From Methanosarcina sp. (GTDB taxonomy: Archaea; Halobacteriota; Methanosarcinia; Methanosarcinales; Methanosarcinaceae), in assembly GCF_028693135.1 (NCBI RefSeq), contig NZ_JAQUVZ010000027.1, positions 1-45,703 of the forward strand: a stretch of DNA of 45,703 nt, given 5' to 3'. The translations under genes and the position numbers were made by a program. This document shows, piece after piece, positions 8,940 to 20,319 of this stretch (within the stretch, counting starts at the first letter, position 1; each line of letters begins with the position of its first letter). The notes below the pieces were generated by a model, which was not told the origin of the DNA, did not search any database, and saw nothing but the letters and a program-made list of their open reading frames with translations.

Positions 8940-9419
8940 ATGATAAGTGTAAAGGTTTCAGCAGCTGTATATCCTACAGAAGACTCTGAAAAGATCACTA
9001 AAGCAATTTCAGTTCTTTTTACGGGAATAGAACTTCAAAAAGAAACGATTGAGGCAACAGAAGCCGAAAAAGGAATTTCTCCTTCTTTTATCCTTACAGG
9101 AGAGGGAGGACTTGATCTCCTGTTTACTTTTCACGGACTTATTCGCAGGGAAAAGATTATAGATAGCATCCGCAACAAGGTTTTCAATAAAGGATTGTCC
9201 AGGGAAGGGCTTTTAGTCCGTTTTTTGCTCAACAAGCAGGCAGCTTTTGTCGGAGTTCCCAGTGTTCCTGCTAAAGAAGAATCCCTGGGAGCCATCGAAG
9301 TCATTATCAGGGCAGACTCTTCTGAGGAGATGGAAAGGCTCTTTGAGTGGCTTTTGCCTCTAACCGAAGAAGGGGTTCCAGTTGTTGAAGTGGGAATGGA
9401 CTATGTGGAAAAGGGCTGA
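8940..9419 (+). CDS. UPF0201 family protein (archaeal, possible RNA-binding fold)
   Basis: This is a 159-residue archaeal protein starting MISVKVSAAVYPTEDSEKI, which is the characteristic N-terminus of UPF0201. The family is conserved in Euryarchaeota, and its fold has been related to RNA-binding domains, but no biochemical role is established. Alternating hydrophobic strands and two amphipathic helices are apparent; there are no cysteine clusters, signal peptide or membrane segments. ATG 8940 is preceded by GTGGAG at about 8928-8933, a usable ribosome site. The upstream gene (UPF0200) is on the same strand and separated by a 15-bp tandem array. The family call rests on N-terminal resemblance and length. 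Confidence 0.8.
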   Translation: MISVKVSAAVYPTEDSEKITKAISVLFTGIELQKETIEATEAEKGISPSFILTGEGGLDLLFTFHGLIRREKIIDSIRNKVFNKGLSREGLLVRFLLNKQAAFVGVPSVPAKEESLGAIEVIIRADSSEEMERLFEWLLPLTEEGVPVVEVGMDYVEKG

Positions 9420-9663
9420 AATCACGAATTTCAGTAATACTAATTTCAGTTAATTACGAATTTCAGTTAATTACGAATTTCAGTTAAATTTGAATGTCAG
9501 TTATATTTGAATGTCAGTTATATTTGAATTTCAGTTAATTACGAAGTTCAGTTAATTATATTTTAATTCCCGCCCCAAGTTTATGTTAATCAGGGACGAA
9601 TTAGAAAGACGAAGTAAAAAGGACGAATTAGAAGAGACGAAGTAAAAAGGATGAATTGTCACC
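9420..9663. repeat. Tandem repeats between UPF0201 and the TIM-barrel gene
   Basis: AATTTCAGTTAATTACG-like 17-bp units, some altered to TTTGAATGTCAGTTATA, run from about 9427 to 9560. A second repeat, GACGAATTAGAAAGACGAAG followed by TAAAAAG, occurs in two imperfect copies between 9595 and 9655, just before the next start codon. No gene is visible. Confidence 0.8.
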
Positions 9664-10437
9664 ATGCAGCTGCATAAAATCAGTTTTTCGTCGCGTGCGG
9701 TCGTTGAAGATCCTTTTAAATGGGCATACACGCTCGAGGACCATGGGTATACGGGCTGGGAGATTGTACAGGAAGGATCCCAGTGCCTTAACAGTAAAAC
9801 CGTTCAGAATCTGAAGAATATTTATGATACCACCAGCCTGGAAATGACCCTGCATTTGCCTTTTTCTGATATGAACCTTGCAGGTCTGAATGACTCAATC
9901 CGTGCAGAAGTTCTCAGGCAGATGAAGCATTACCTTACCCTTGCCTCTAACTATGTCAACCTTGCTGTGGTACATCCCGGATATCTCTCACCTTATGGGG
10001 TACAGGTTCCGCAGCAAGCCTATATGACAAACCTTGCCTCTATCCGGGAATTATGTGACTTTGCAGCAGATTTCGGAATCCTTATAGCTGTTGAGAATAT
10101 GCCCGATTACCCGAAGATTTTTGGCAAATACCCTGATGAAATGCAGGAAATGCTCGATGCTGTCGGGAGCCACAACGTTGGCTTCACCTTTGATGTCGGG
10201 CACGCAAACACTGTTGGGCTTGTAGACGAGTTTCTGGATCAACTGGGAGAGAGGATATCCCATGTTCATATCCATGATAATATGGGCAAAAAAGATGAAC
10301 ATCTCCCTCTCGGAGAGGGTACTGTAAACTGGAAACAGGTTATGGAGAAGCTCTCAAACTATAATGGAATCTTTGTTACCGAAATGGCTTCAGTCGAAGA
10401 AGGGATCAAAAGCCTCGAGTTCTTAAGAAAGCTGTGA
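9664..10437 (+). CDS. Sugar phosphate isomerase/epimerase-like TIM-barrel protein (AP endonuclease 2 superfamily)
   Basis: This 257-residue protein belongs to the xylose isomerase-like TIM barrel/endonuclease IV superfamily. Visible metal-ligand motifs are HLPFSD (His near residue 61), AVVHPGY (~101), VENMPDYP (Glu near 144), FTFDVGHAN (Asp/His near 180) and SHVHIHDN (~200), ending with GTVNW and EMAS. This order matches the family. Substrate cannot be assigned: sugar, keto acid or abasic DNA are all possible, although the lack of extended DNA-binding loops favours a small-molecule substrate. ATG 9664 follows a repeat-derived AAAAAGGATG sequence that may serve as ribosome site. The next gene is convergent, so this gene probably ends the plus-strand unit. 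Confidence 0.82.
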   Translation: MQLHKISFSSRAVVEDPFKWAYTLEDHGYTGWEIVQEGSQCLNSKTVQNLKNIYDTTSLEMTLHLPFSDMNLAGLNDSIRAEVLRQMKHYLTLASNYVNLAVVHPGYLSPYGVQVPQQAYMTNLASIRELCDFAADFGILIAVENMPDYPKIFGKYPDEMQEMLDAVGSHNVGFTFDVGHANTVGLVDEFLDQLGERISHVHIHDNMGKKDEHLPLGEGTVNWKQVMEKLSNYNGIFVTEMASVEEGIKSLEFLRKL

Positions 10438-10542
10438 GTTACCTGTGGCTTTTTTACTTGTCGCCTTTTCTTCTCAGTTCGTACCCCCATTTCTCTCCAA
10501 TTCTTGCCTAATTTTCCCTTTAATTTTTGCCTCATTCCTTTT

Positions 10543-11052
10543 TCAGTTCTTTTCTTTCAGTTCTTTCTCTTTGAGGTAATGGATCCAATCTCCGTGCTCG
10601 ATTATTTCAGTTTCGGGTTTTTCATCGTAGACATAGATAAAACCCCTAATTTTCTGTTTTTCTATCCCAAGGTCCACATATTCCCTGTGGTACCCTCCAA
10701 AAAGTTCCATATAATCAATGGATTTTGCAATTTCAAGCTGTTTTCCGGAAAACCTGCGAACCTCTGCAACAACTGAGCAGCCTTCAACGGGGTATATTCC
10801 GGGGTAAGGACCCAGAGAGTAGAGTGCATATCCGTCGACTTTTGTTGTTCCGAGGAATTCTGATTTTTTCTGGAGATCAAAGCGCCGGCTGTTGTAGAGC
10901 CCATTTCTTAAGCTGCCGTAAAGTGCCATTACGATCTCTTCGCCTTCCGCCCTTTCGTATGAGCGCTGCCAGCAGATGTTTCGGTGGAAGGTGTTCCCAT
11001 AAAGGGTTTTGTCCGTCCTTGAGGTTATGTCTTCCCCTGAGCCGTTTTCCAT
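10543..11052 (-). CDS. Gamma-glutamylcyclotransferase-fold (GGCT/AIG2-like) protein
   Basis: ALYGSLRNGLYNSRRF (about residues 43-58) is the YGxLR...N signature that forms the substrate pocket of the GGCT/AIG2 fold. GYALYSLGPYPGIYP and EVRRFSGKQLEIAKSIDYMEL with a later Tyr-rich segment complete the fold. The protein could act on gamma-glutamyl or related amine conjugates, but family members are diverse and a substrate cannot be given. The start is uncertain. ATG 11052 has a GAAGGG ribosome-like site but gives a 41-residue extension not typical of the fold; ATG 10929 begins exactly at the fold and gives 128 residues. It lies 54 bases downstream of the SelB-like gene on the same strand, so they are probably cotranscribed, with a 12-bp repeat in the gap. 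Confidence 0.75.
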   Translation of the reverse strand: MENGSGEDITSRTDKTLYGNTFHRNICWQRSYERAEGEEIVMALYGSLRNGLYNSRRFDLQKKSEFLGTTKVDGYALYSLGPYPGIYPVEGCSVVAEVRRFSGKQLEIAKSIDYMELFGGYHREYVDLGIEKQKIRGFIYVYDEKPETEIIEHGDWIHYLKEKELKEKN

Positions 11053-11069
11053 GGCATATCCCTTCTACA

Positions 11070-11112
11070 CTCGGTCTCAAACTTAATCTCAAACTTAATC
11101 TCAAACTTATTT
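11070..11112. repeat. 12-bp repeat starting at the SelB-like stop codon
   Basis: CTCAAACTTAAT is repeated three times between the two minus-strand genes, and the last copy overlaps the TAA stop codon of the SelB-like gene. This is an example of arrays that abut a coding end. Confidence 0.8.
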
Positions 11113-12156
11113 CGAAAAACCGTAAGCTGCAAAGCGCTGGGTCAGGTCAAGGTTTGAAAGCAGGAAACGGTCTTCTTTGCTGTAGGCAACCTTTTTGTTT
11201 CCTGAAAGTTCCAGCACGCAGGTAGTGCCTGGCTTTGCTTCCTTTGCTTCCTTTCCGTCAATCAGGATTTTCTCAACGCGCACAGGTTCGGACTGCAAAC
11301 CAACAAAAATGTGAAGTACACTTTCAGGTTCTATCTTTTTCGTGAATTTTGAGATTGTACATTCCAGAACGTAGTCAACGGTTACGTTTTCTCTATCTGA
11401 AATAATAAAACCTCTTTCTATATCTTTTGCCTGGACATTTTTCAAGCGCATGCCAACTCTTGTGCCTGTCGGGGCGCTGTCGATGTCAACATCATGGCTC
11501 TGGATTGATTTAATTTCTATTTCCCTGTCCAGTGGAAATATTTTGGTTTTATCTTTTTCCTTTGAGATTCCCTGCTTGACAACTCCGAGAACAACACATC
11601 CTTTGCCCTTCACATCGAAAGCGTGGTCTACAAAGATCCTTGCAGGCAGGCTGTTAAGTTCTGCATGTTCGACTTCTATTTTCTCTGCCATCTCATTTAT
11701 TCTGACTTTAAGGTCTTCCACGCCTTCAAAGGGGTTCTTTGCGCTTTTGTTTGTGTTCAGGGAAATACATTCCCAGTCATGGAGTGCGGTTCCTGCAGTG
11801 ATTACTTTTAGTTTTGCCTTAAATTCTTCAACTGCATGCATGTTGGTGCTGTCCGATTTCGTCAGGGCAATAATTCCATGTTTAAAACCGAGCAGGTCCA
11901 GTGCAATGATACATTCCCCGGTATGGGCGTCCAGGCCCTGAGGGATGCACAGGATGGCTATATCGGAAATATTCAGTACTGTGACAAGGGATTTCAAGGT
12001 TTTCGGATAGCTTTGAGCATCCACAAAAACCATAGTCCTGCCTTCCTTCTCGTTGTTGTACATTGTTATATCGGAAACTGTTCCTTTTTTTCCGAGGTTT
12101 GCGGCAAGGGAGGTCCTGCCGCTTTTTTCTGTCCCTATAATTGCAACGTTTACCAT
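11107..12156 (-). CDS. Archaeal SelB-like (aSelBL) elongation-factor paralogue with degenerate GTPase motifs
   Basis: This 349-residue protein has the domain order of EF-Tu/SelB: a G domain (1-~170), then two beta barrels (~175-349; RIFVDHAFDVKGKGCVVLG is a typical domain 2 start). The P-loop reads GTEKSGRTS, with Arg in place of the invariant Lys (residue 14). The G3 motif reads DAQS instead of DxPG(H), while G4 survives as TKSD (99-102). The C-terminal winged-helix domain of true SelB is absent. A family of archaeal SelB-like proteins with disrupted GTPase motifs has been described and was once proposed to deliver Pyl-tRNA, a role that remains unproven. The start ATG 12156 is chosen for AGGGGA about six bases upstream; ATG 12180 would add eight residues. 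A TATA-like CTTAAATAG lies ~30 bases upstream. Confidence 0.85.
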   Translation of the reverse strand: MVNVAIIGTEKSGRTSLAANLGKKGTVSDITMYNNEKEGRTMVFVDAQSYPKTLKSLVTVLNISDIAILCIPQGLDAHTGECIIALDLLGFKHGIIALTKSDSTNMHAVEEFKAKLKVITAGTALHDWECISLNTNKSAKNPFEGVEDLKVRINEMAEKIEVEHAELNSLPARIFVDHAFDVKGKGCVVLGVVKQGISKEKDKTKIFPLDREIEIKSIQSHDVDIDSAPTGTRVGMRLKNVQAKDIERGFIISDRENVTVDYVLECTISKFTKKIEPESVLHIFVGLQSEPVRVEKILIDGKEAKEAKPGTTCVLELSGNKKVAYSKEDRFLLSNLDLTQRFAAYGFSK

Positions 12157-12582
12157 TGTGAGTCCCCTTTTCTGAATCAATTCTATTTAAGGAGTATTTT
12201 CCAGATTTGTTGAATTTGTTTTGAGTGTAAGGATAGAGTGTAAGGATTAATCGAACCTCAATGTTTTTCAGGCAACATATTTTTGAAATCCGCAACTCTC
12301 GTTAAAGCTGCACCTTTTAGACTATGGCTTTCGCTAATTTTGTATCTGCCACTGGTATTAATATACTGTAATATATTTCTTTTCGCACTGTTACCAAGAA
12401 ACTCAATCAAGAAAAAGAAAAGTGATTAAGAAAAATAAACTCAATCAAGAAAAATAAACTCAATCAAGAAAAAGAAAAGTGATTAAGAAAAATAAACTCA
12501 ATCAAGAAAAATAAACTCAATCAAGAAAAATAAACTCAATCAAAAATAACCCTACATAGGTTTTATTGACAGGTCAACACTG
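12157..12582. repeat. Intergenic DNA with ACTCAATCAAGAAAAATAA repeats
   Basis: The right part (about 12403-12545) is a tandem array of AAACTCAATCAAGAAAAATA-type units of about 17-20 bp alternating with AGTGATTAAGAAAAA variants. The left part (12157-12300) holds the probable promoter of the SelB-like gene. No gene is visible. Confidence 0.75.
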
Positions 12583-13755
12583 TCACCAGAGCTCTCCTTC
12601 CCAGATCGCCTGAGTTTTATCATTGGTGCTCTTATTTACTTTTTTAATATTTATCAAATACTCGTCTCCTGCGGGTTGCGGGGCTTCAAAAATCGCATCC
12701 ACTCCAAGCCGTTTGAGGTAATCCTCAAATTCTGTCGCGGTTTTCAGGTCCCTTACCCTTATCCTGACCTCCTCATAGAGCCTCTGCCCATTCTTTACAC
12801 TCTTGATTGCCTCTCTTAGAGGGTTCAGGATGCTTTCCCCAAGTTGCATATAACGCTTTTTGAACTCGGCTTCATTTTCGTCCCATTCCACTGTCTGAAA
12901 TCCTTCTCTAACAATTCTGGGGAGCATATAGTCCCTTCCGGCTTCGTTGTAAAACTTGAAGGCGTGCCTGAGGTCGGAGCAGTTACTCTGGGATGACGTA
13001 TACTTAACGGAAGCAAGAACCATTTCAGGGTCCTTTATAACCACGCCTTCATGTTCTTTTTCCCCAAGTTTCCTGATGATTTTTGCAATTTCTTCAGCTG
13101 CCGTTTCCAGGGGAATCTCTCCGAAGTATCGAACTTGCAGAAAGCTGTATTTTTCCAGAATTTCGTGTTTTCTGGCTACGGAAAGAGGGTTGCCGCTATT
13201 TTTCTCCCGGATGTCGAAGATGTAGAACTCCACGGACTCGATACCATAGATTTCTTTTGGAACATAAGGATTGTCAGGGCCCAGCATCTCTCCATAAAGT
13301 ACGAGTTCGGGAAAGTCGTCAAAAAATCTCAGGTCAAGCTTCTCTTTTGCCCTTTCAGTCGTGTAAGGGCAGACATAGCCACTTCGTGTGATTGCCAGGA
13401 CCTCTCCTTTTACGTTTGCTACCCTGACATTATATCCGTTCATTTTTTCTTCAACAATTACCTTTTCAAGCCCGCTGAAATGTTTTTTAAGAGTGGGGTC
13501 CAGTACCATGGCTCTCCGGATCTTAGGAAAACCCATAATTACTTCAAACGAATCATCTTTCTCGTAAAGCACGGTTCCCCTTTCAATATGGGAAATCTCT
13601 TTGTCGAAGCGGAAAAGGTAGTAATATTTCCCCCAGTTTCTGGCAAGGTAATTCTTTTCAAAAAGGTGTTGAACTCTTTCCGTCTCAAATCCCAGGCAGG
13701 CAGCCAGCCGGGTTATAAAATCAGGGTCTATTTCCCCATTCTCCTCTTTATTCAT
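12583..13755 (-). CDS. ATP-dependent RNA ligase, archaeal Rnl3 (Pab1020/MthRnl) type
   Basis: The nucleotidyltransferase motif I is EEKMNGYNVR with the AMP-accepting Lys at residue 104. Further ligase motifs follow in order: RSGY (~134), LYGEMLGP (motif III-like, ~165), VEFYIFDIR (IIIa-like, ~185), EGVVIKDP (motif IV, ~240) and ASVKYTSS (motif V, ~250). The ~390-residue length and the C-terminal dimerisation and regulatory helices agree with the archaeal homodimeric RNA ligase family, whose members join or circularise single-stranded RNA in vitro. The N-terminal domain (1-90) is also family-specific. ATG 13755 is used; no strong ribosome site is seen. In vivo targets are not known. Two other RNA-end enzymes, RtcA and KptA, are encoded 11-13 kb away. 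Confidence 0.9.
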   Translation of the reverse strand: MNKEENGEIDPDFITRLAACLGFETERVQHLFEKNYLARNWGKYYYLFRFDKEISHIERGTVLYEKDDSFEVIMGFPKIRRAMVLDPTLKKHFSGLEKVIVEEKMNGYNVRVANVKGEVLAITRSGYVCPYTTERAKEKLDLRFFDDFPELVLYGEMLGPDNPYVPKEIYGIESVEFYIFDIREKNSGNPLSVARKHEILEKYSFLQVRYFGEIPLETAAEEIAKIIRKLGEKEHEGVVIKDPEMVLASVKYTSSQSNCSDLRHAFKFYNEAGRDYMLPRIVREGFQTVEWDENEAEFKKRYMQLGESILNPLREAIKSVKNGQRLYEEVRIRVRDLKTATEFEDYLKRLGVDAIFEAPQPAGDEYLINIKKVNKSTNDKTQAIWEGELW

Positions 13756-13831
13756 ATATATTTATCTGTGTTCAGGCGTGAAATAAGTTATCATTCCCGG
13801 ATTGAGTTTCAGGACAGGTCAGTCCATAAGA

Positions 13832-13893
13832 AATCAGTTGGATAAATCAGTTGGATAAATCAGTTGGATAAATCAGCTGGATAAATCAGTTGG
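13832..13893. repeat. 13-bp tandem repeat CAGTTGGATAAAT
   Basis: About five copies of AATCAGTTGGATA lie between the divergent RNA ligase and TIGR00266 genes, one with a C for T change. The promoter of the plus-strand gene (TATA-like TATTTAAA, ~13956-13963) lies to the right of the array. Confidence 0.85.
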
Positions 13894-13991
13894 TTTGTAA
13901 AGAATAACCCAATCTATCAAAAATCTTTTTAAGTATGTAGCGTCTAATTTCTTATGTATTTAAATTTCTATGTAGGCAAGGAGACTACAAA

Positions 13992-14783
13992 ATGGCTGAC
14001 GATATCGACTACGAGATTATTGGCAACGACATGCAGCTCGTTGAAATTGAGCTTGATCCAGGCGAGACTGTTCAGGCAGAGGCTGGGGCTATGGCATATA
14101 TGGGGCCCGGAATCCAGATGCAGACAGGTATGGGCAATGAAGGAGGCGGACTTCTAGGAGGTCTGAAAAAGGGACTAAAACGAGCCTTGACAGGGGAGAG
14201 TTTCTTTATCACAAGCTTTACTCACAAAGGTTCCGGAAAAGGGCATGTGGCCTTTGCGGCTCCATACCCGGGCAAGATTCTCCCTCTTGACCTTGCCAAG
14301 TTTGGAGGCAGCATTCTCTGCCAGAAGGATGCTTTTCTCTGTGCTGCCAAGGGTGTGGAAGTGGAATTAGCTTTTACCCGCAAAATCGGAGCAGGGCTTT
14401 TTGGCGGCGAGGGTTTTATTCTGCAGAGGCTGCGGGGTAACGGCCTGGCCTTTGTCCATATCGGAGGCACAGTGATCAAAAAAGATCTGGCTCCAGGCGA
14501 GACTTACCACGTTGACACGGGCTGTGTAGCAGCTTTTACTGAAACAGTGAGTTACGATATAACCTGGTCAAAGGACTTTAAAAATGCCTTATTTGGCGGG
14601 GAAGGAGTTGTCCTTGCTACCCTGACAGGTCCGGGCACTGTGTATATGCAAAGCCTACCTTTCTCCCGCCTTGCTGACAGAATAGCTGCGGCTTCTTCCT
14701 ATGGCCGCGGTCGGGACGAACAGACTGGAATTGGTGGCAGTGGCGTTCTGGGAGGCCTGCTTGGCGGAGACAGGTCATTCTAA
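13992..14783 (+). CDS. TIGR00266/AIM24 family beta-solenoid-like protein
   Basis: This 263-residue protein begins MADDIDYEIIGNDMQLVEIELDPGETVQAEAGAMAYM-type sequence, the diagnostic start of the TIGR00266 (AIM24-related) family. It is rich in short beta strands and glycine turns: GGGLLGGLKKGLKRALTGES (residues ~50-70), FFITSFTH, GGEGFILQRL and GGEGVVLATLTGPG. The C-terminus is Gly-rich (GGSGVLGGLLGG). Yeast AIM24 is a mitochondrial protein, but the prokaryotic function is unknown, so none is assigned. ATG 13992 has AAGGAG at about 13977-13982, and a TATA-like element lies ~30 bases upstream. There is no signal peptide. A strong terminator follows at 14899, so this is probably a single-gene transcript. 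Confidence 0.85.
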   Translation: MADDIDYEIIGNDMQLVEIELDPGETVQAEAGAMAYMGPGIQMQTGMGNEGGGLLGGLKKGLKRALTGESFFITSFTHKGSGKGHVAFAAPYPGKILPLDLAKFGGSILCQKDAFLCAAKGVEVELAFTRKIGAGLFGGEGFILQRLRGNGLAFVHIGGTVIKKDLAPGETYHVDTGCVAAFTETVSYDITWSKDFKNALFGGEGVVLATLTGPGTVYMQSLPFSRLADRIAAASSYGRGRDEQTGIGGSGVLGGLLGGDRSF

Positions 14784-14898
14784 AACAGAAACAAATGCTA
14801 AGTCGTAGCCGCAGGCAAGTGAAAACTGATCCCAAAAATGGGATAATAAGTTAATGAAAACTGATAACGGATAAAACAGAAAATATTAAAAGATCAGG

Positions 14899-14932
14899 AA
14901 GGCCTGTCCCTCAAGGGGCAGACCTTTTTCTT
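14899..14932 (+). terminator. Hairpin and T-tract terminator after the TIGR00266 gene
   Basis: The arms GGCCTGTCCC and GGGGCAGACC form a ~10-bp stem with a TCAA loop (14901-14924), directly followed by TTTTTC. Orientation of the T-tract indicates termination of plus-strand transcription. It lies in the convergent gap before the first CBS gene. Confidence 0.75.
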
Positions 14933-14973
14933 TCCTTCTCTTTTTCCCTCTAAGGTTTTTTCCCTCTAAGGTT

Positions 14974-16117
<1,144 letters not shown>

Positions 16118-16963
16118 TCAGAGCACGGATTTCATAATATCGGTCCTGCTAATTATTCCTACTATTTCTTCACCATCAATGACAGGCAGGGCCGTTACCT
16201 CTTCTTCAATCAATTGTTTTGCAGCATCGCTAATTTTTTTGTTTACATCAATGGATATTATTGGAGAAACCATGATGTCTTCAGCTGTTAAAGGCACTTC
16301 TTTTACATATCTGTAAGTTTTCTGACCTCCAGGCGAAGATTTACGGGCTAGCTTGATGCTTTTTGTTGAAAGTTTGCCTTCATTATCAGTTAATAGGTTC
16401 AAAGCAAGGCTCTGTCTTGAGATTATTCCCACAGGTTTTCCTGCATCGTCTTTAACGATAACTCTTTCGATCTCGTTTTTGTTCATTTCGTCTATCACAT
16501 GGTTGATTGTGTGATGCCTGTGAACAGAAATGACATCTTCAGTCATCATTTTTGGGATCTTTGTATCCATTTCTTCCGAATGTTCAGCAACATAGCGCAC
16601 GATATCTGTCCTGGTGATAATACCTACAATATCATTTTTTACCACCGGAATGTCATGCACTCCGTTCTCAAGCATTAAAGTGGTTGCCTGGGAAATGGAG
16701 GCTTCGGGATAAATGGTGATTACGGATTCTGTCATCAGCAACTTGATTGGGATCTGATCTATAGGCCGTCTCCTCCAGAGGGGTTCGGCTTGAGCCAGAC
16801 GGTTGCTGAGGTCTGATTTCGTGACGATTCCCACCATTTTGCCCTCGTTAAGGACAAGCAACGTACTGATTCTGTATTTTAACATCAGTTTTCTTGCATG
16901 TGACACGGGTTCATCTACGTTTATGACGTACACAGGTGAACTCATGATGTCCGCAACATTCAT
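16118..16963 (-). CDS. Four-CBS-domain protein (CBS-B)
   Basis: This 281-residue protein has four CBS motifs starting at about residues 3 ([16 protein letters not shown]), 75 ([16 protein letters not shown]), 135 ([16 protein letters not shown]) and 225 ([16 protein letters not shown]). Three of the repeats end in GI(V/I)(T/S)(K/R)(S/T)D(L/I), the classical CBS end where the Asp contacts the ribose of bound nucleotide; the third ends GIISRQSL and lacks that Asp. A basic linker ([19 protein letters not shown], ~195-215) separates repeats 3 and 4. ATG 16963 is well supported by AAGGAGGT seven bases upstream. A TATA-like TTATATATTG lies about 25 bases upstream of the start, so transcription may begin close to the start codon or at a second upstream site. 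Ligand unknown. Confidence 0.9.
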   Translation of the reverse strand: MNVADIMSSPVYVINVDEPVSHARKLMLKYRISTLLVLNEGKMVGIVTKSDLSNRLAQAEPLWRRRPIDQIPIKLLMTESVITIYPEASISQATTLMLENGVHDIPVVKNDIVGIITRTDIVRYVAEHSEEMDTKIPKMMTEDVISVHRHHTINHVIDEMNKNEIERVIVKDDAGKPVGIISRQSLALNLLTDNEGKLSTKSIKLARKSSPGGQKTYRYVKEVPLTAEDIMVSPIISIDVNKKISDAAKQLIEEEVTALPVIDGEEIVGIISRTDIMKSVL

Positions 16964-17415
16964 TGAATACCTCCTTCATTTTTACAATATATAAGTATTA
17001 ACAATTATAGTTTTTGAATCAAATGTAAACTTTACAATTTTCAGCTGTAAATCTTGATATTTTTCATAACTTCTGCCTATTATCAGCTGTAAATCTTGAT
17101 ATTTTACATAACTTCTGCCTATTTCCTGTAAGCCTTGTGTTAGCCTTGTATATGTACAGATTAATTGGGAATGTCGTCCAGTTAAAGCATCTTTCTAATC
17201 TCTGTTTTAAGACCAGCTACGCTCCGAGATACAAGATAAATCTAGAATACAGAGTTTATTCTGGTCTGTCCAGCCAGGAAGTTTGCCTCCTTTCCCAAAC
17301 TCTTTAACTCCAGCCCGGATCTTTTTCTGGATCTTTTCCGGACTTCAGTTTGGCTTATTTAGCTCTGTTTCAGTTTAGCAGAAGGTTTAGCAGAAGTTTG
17401 ATTCAAAACTCCTGT
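16964..17415. repeat. Gap between CBS-B and CBS-C with a 42-bp direct repeat
   Basis: TCAGCTGTAAATCTTGATAT followed by TTTTCATAACTTCTGCCTAT forms a unit of about 42 bp present twice (17041-17122). The rest is AT-rich and shows no gene. The first ~40 bases contain the CBS-B promoter elements on the minus strand. Confidence 0.75.
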
Positions 17416-18807
<1,392 letters not shown>

Positions 18808-19602
18808 TCACTCAGACCATACGTTGGTGAGGGATTCCAGGAGGTCCTGCCTGTCAACGATTCCGGATATTTTACCCTGCTCATTTACTACAGTAACTCT
18901 TCCGATATCATGCCTGATAATCATTTCAATCGCACTCTTAACGGAATCGTTTTCTGAGAGAGTATACGCAGGAGTTGACATAATCTTTTCAACTTTGGGA
19001 CTTTCGTTTGGCCTTGTTGCCCGTTCGTCTTCTCTGGACATCCTCAAAATGCCTGATTTAATTATATCTCTTCTTGTTATCATCCCGATGGGATCGCCCT
19101 TCTTTGAAACTACAGGAATACCGGTATAATCCGTCTCTATCATATAATCCCAAATCTTGGAGATCCTTTCATCCGGCGAACAGGTTTTGACTTTTTTTGT
19201 CATAACCGTTTCTATGGGTTTCAAAACACTTTTTGGAAGATCCACTTTTTTGAGAATATCAACATCACTCAGGACACCTACAACCGTATGGTCTGTTGTT
19301 GATTTGATAACTGGAACTCTGTTCTGTTTCGATTGCACCATTAATTTTGCAGCTTTCACAACATCCATATCTGGAGTTACTGTCGGGGATTGCCTTGCAT
19401 ATCCGCCTACCGTAACATCCGAGCGTGTGGACGTAATTTTCATGATATCCTGGTCATTCAGCATTCCCACAAGCCTGTTTTCCTCATCAACAACAACAAG
19501 ACCTCGAAGTAAGTAATCACGCATCATTTGGCGGGCATGAGTTATAAAATCCCCATCTTTGACACTTATAGACCCTTCTGTCATAATCTCGCTAACATTC
19601 AT
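18808..19602 (-). CDS. Four-CBS-domain protein (CBS-D)
   Basis: This 264-residue protein is built of four CBS motifs: [16 protein letters not shown] (~3), [17 protein letters not shown] (~66), [16 protein letters not shown] (~130) and [18 protein letters not shown] (~200). The closing elements [24 protein letters not shown] and GIVDRQDL all keep the Asp that usually contacts the ligand ribose. A charged linker ([15 protein letters not shown], ~183-198) separates repeats 3 and 4. ATG 19602 is well supported by GGGAGGT six bases upstream. It lies only 87 bases downstream of CBS-E, so the two are probably cotranscribed. Ligand unknown. Confidence 0.9.
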   Translation of the reverse strand: MNVSEIMTEGSISVKDGDFITHARQMMRDYLLRGLVVVDEENRLVGMLNDQDIMKITSTRSDVTVGGYARQSPTVTPDMDVVKAAKLMVQSKQNRVPVIKSTTDHTVVGVLSDVDILKKVDLPKSVLKPIETVMTKKVKTCSPDERISKIWDYMIETDYTGIPVVSKKGDPIGMITRRDIIKSGILRMSREDERATRPNESPKVEKIMSTPAYTLSENDSVKSAIEMIIRHDIGRVTVVNEQGKISGIVDRQDLLESLTNVWSE

Positions 19603-19689
19603 TGTTTACCTCCCTGTGCTTTTTTTAAGACAGATAAAGACGACAGATAAAGACAGATAATTTGAAAGTCGAGATTTCAAGCACGTGAT

Positions 19690-20319
19690 TCATTCGTAAT
19701 CCTCCCCTTCTGCTTGCCGACAGTTTTCGCATAAGTATCTGCCGTCCACTAATTTCAGGTCTACTGAATGATAAGAACAGGACTCACATATTCCTGCACT
19801 GTAGTCTTCTTCAATCTCCTCAATTGAAGGACTGGAGAGGAGAGCTTCCCGGTTCATATCAATAAGATCCTTGAGTATGGTACTGAGCCCGGGTGTTACC
19901 ATCAGGATGTCGGTGTGAGAAATAATTCCTATAATTGTACTGTCTTCCAGGACTGGCAACCTTTTAATATTGGCTTTCAACATAATTTCGGAGGCTTTTA
20001 TTACGCTTGTTTCAGGTTCAACAGTTACCAGAGGGGTGGAAAGGATTTTGCCCGCATTCACCTTGCTGGGTTTTCTGTCTTTTGCAATGATGTCCCTAAC
20101 AAGGTCCCTTTCAGTTATGATCCCCATGGCCTTTTCGTTTTCTGTAATAATTACGCTTCCGACATTGTGTTTGACCATTTCCCTTGCAATTGCAGGAATA
20201 TCTGTGTTAATGTCCATTGTGATGACTGTTTTATTCATCACTTCAGCAACAGAGACTTCTTTCTCAATTTCCCTGTTGTGAATATCAGTACCTGTTTCCC
20301 TTTCAGGTTCATCAACCAT
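19690..20319 (-). CDS. Two-CBS-domain protein with C-terminal zinc ribbon (CBS-E)
   Basis: This 209-residue protein has two CBS motifs, VAEVMNKTVITMDINTD (~24-80) and AGKILSTPLVTVEPET (~88-145), followed by a helical linker. The C-terminal zinc ribbon (~177-200) has the pattern CESC ... CENC with ~16 residues between the pairs. CBS plus zinc ribbon is a known architecture in archaea. It suggests a nucleotide-sensing unit joined to a nucleic-acid or protein-binding knuckle, though function here is inferred. ATG 20319 follows GGGAG at nine bases. It is the first gene of the five-gene CBS run and probably heads a CBS-E/CBS-D operon. The short acidic tail (EGEDYE) after the ribbon is also notable. 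Confidence 0.88.
   Translation of the reverse strand: MVDEPERETGTDIHNREIEKEVSVAEVMNKTVITMDINTDIPAIAREMVKHNVGSVIITENEKAMGIITERDLVRDIIAKDRKPSKVNAGKILSTPLVTVEPETSVIKASEIMLKANIKRLPVLEDSTIIGIISHTDILMVTPGLSTILKDLIDMNREALLSSPSIEEIEEDYSAGICESCSYHSVDLKLVDGRYLCENCRQAEGEDYE

Noticed and set aside
8792-8998. Minus-strand frame with repeated LNVID
   Set aside because: It is the translation of the 15-bp tandem array between the UPF0200 and UPF0201 genes.
9664-10437. Assignment as endonuclease IV (nfo)
   Set aside because: The metal-ligand pattern fits the superfamily, but the protein lacks clear features that separate endonuclease IV from sugar isomerase-like members.
11531-11550. TCCAGTGGAAATATTTTGG as a further ORB
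   Set aside because: The dyad is present but the G-string is missing, and it lies in the SelB-like coding region.
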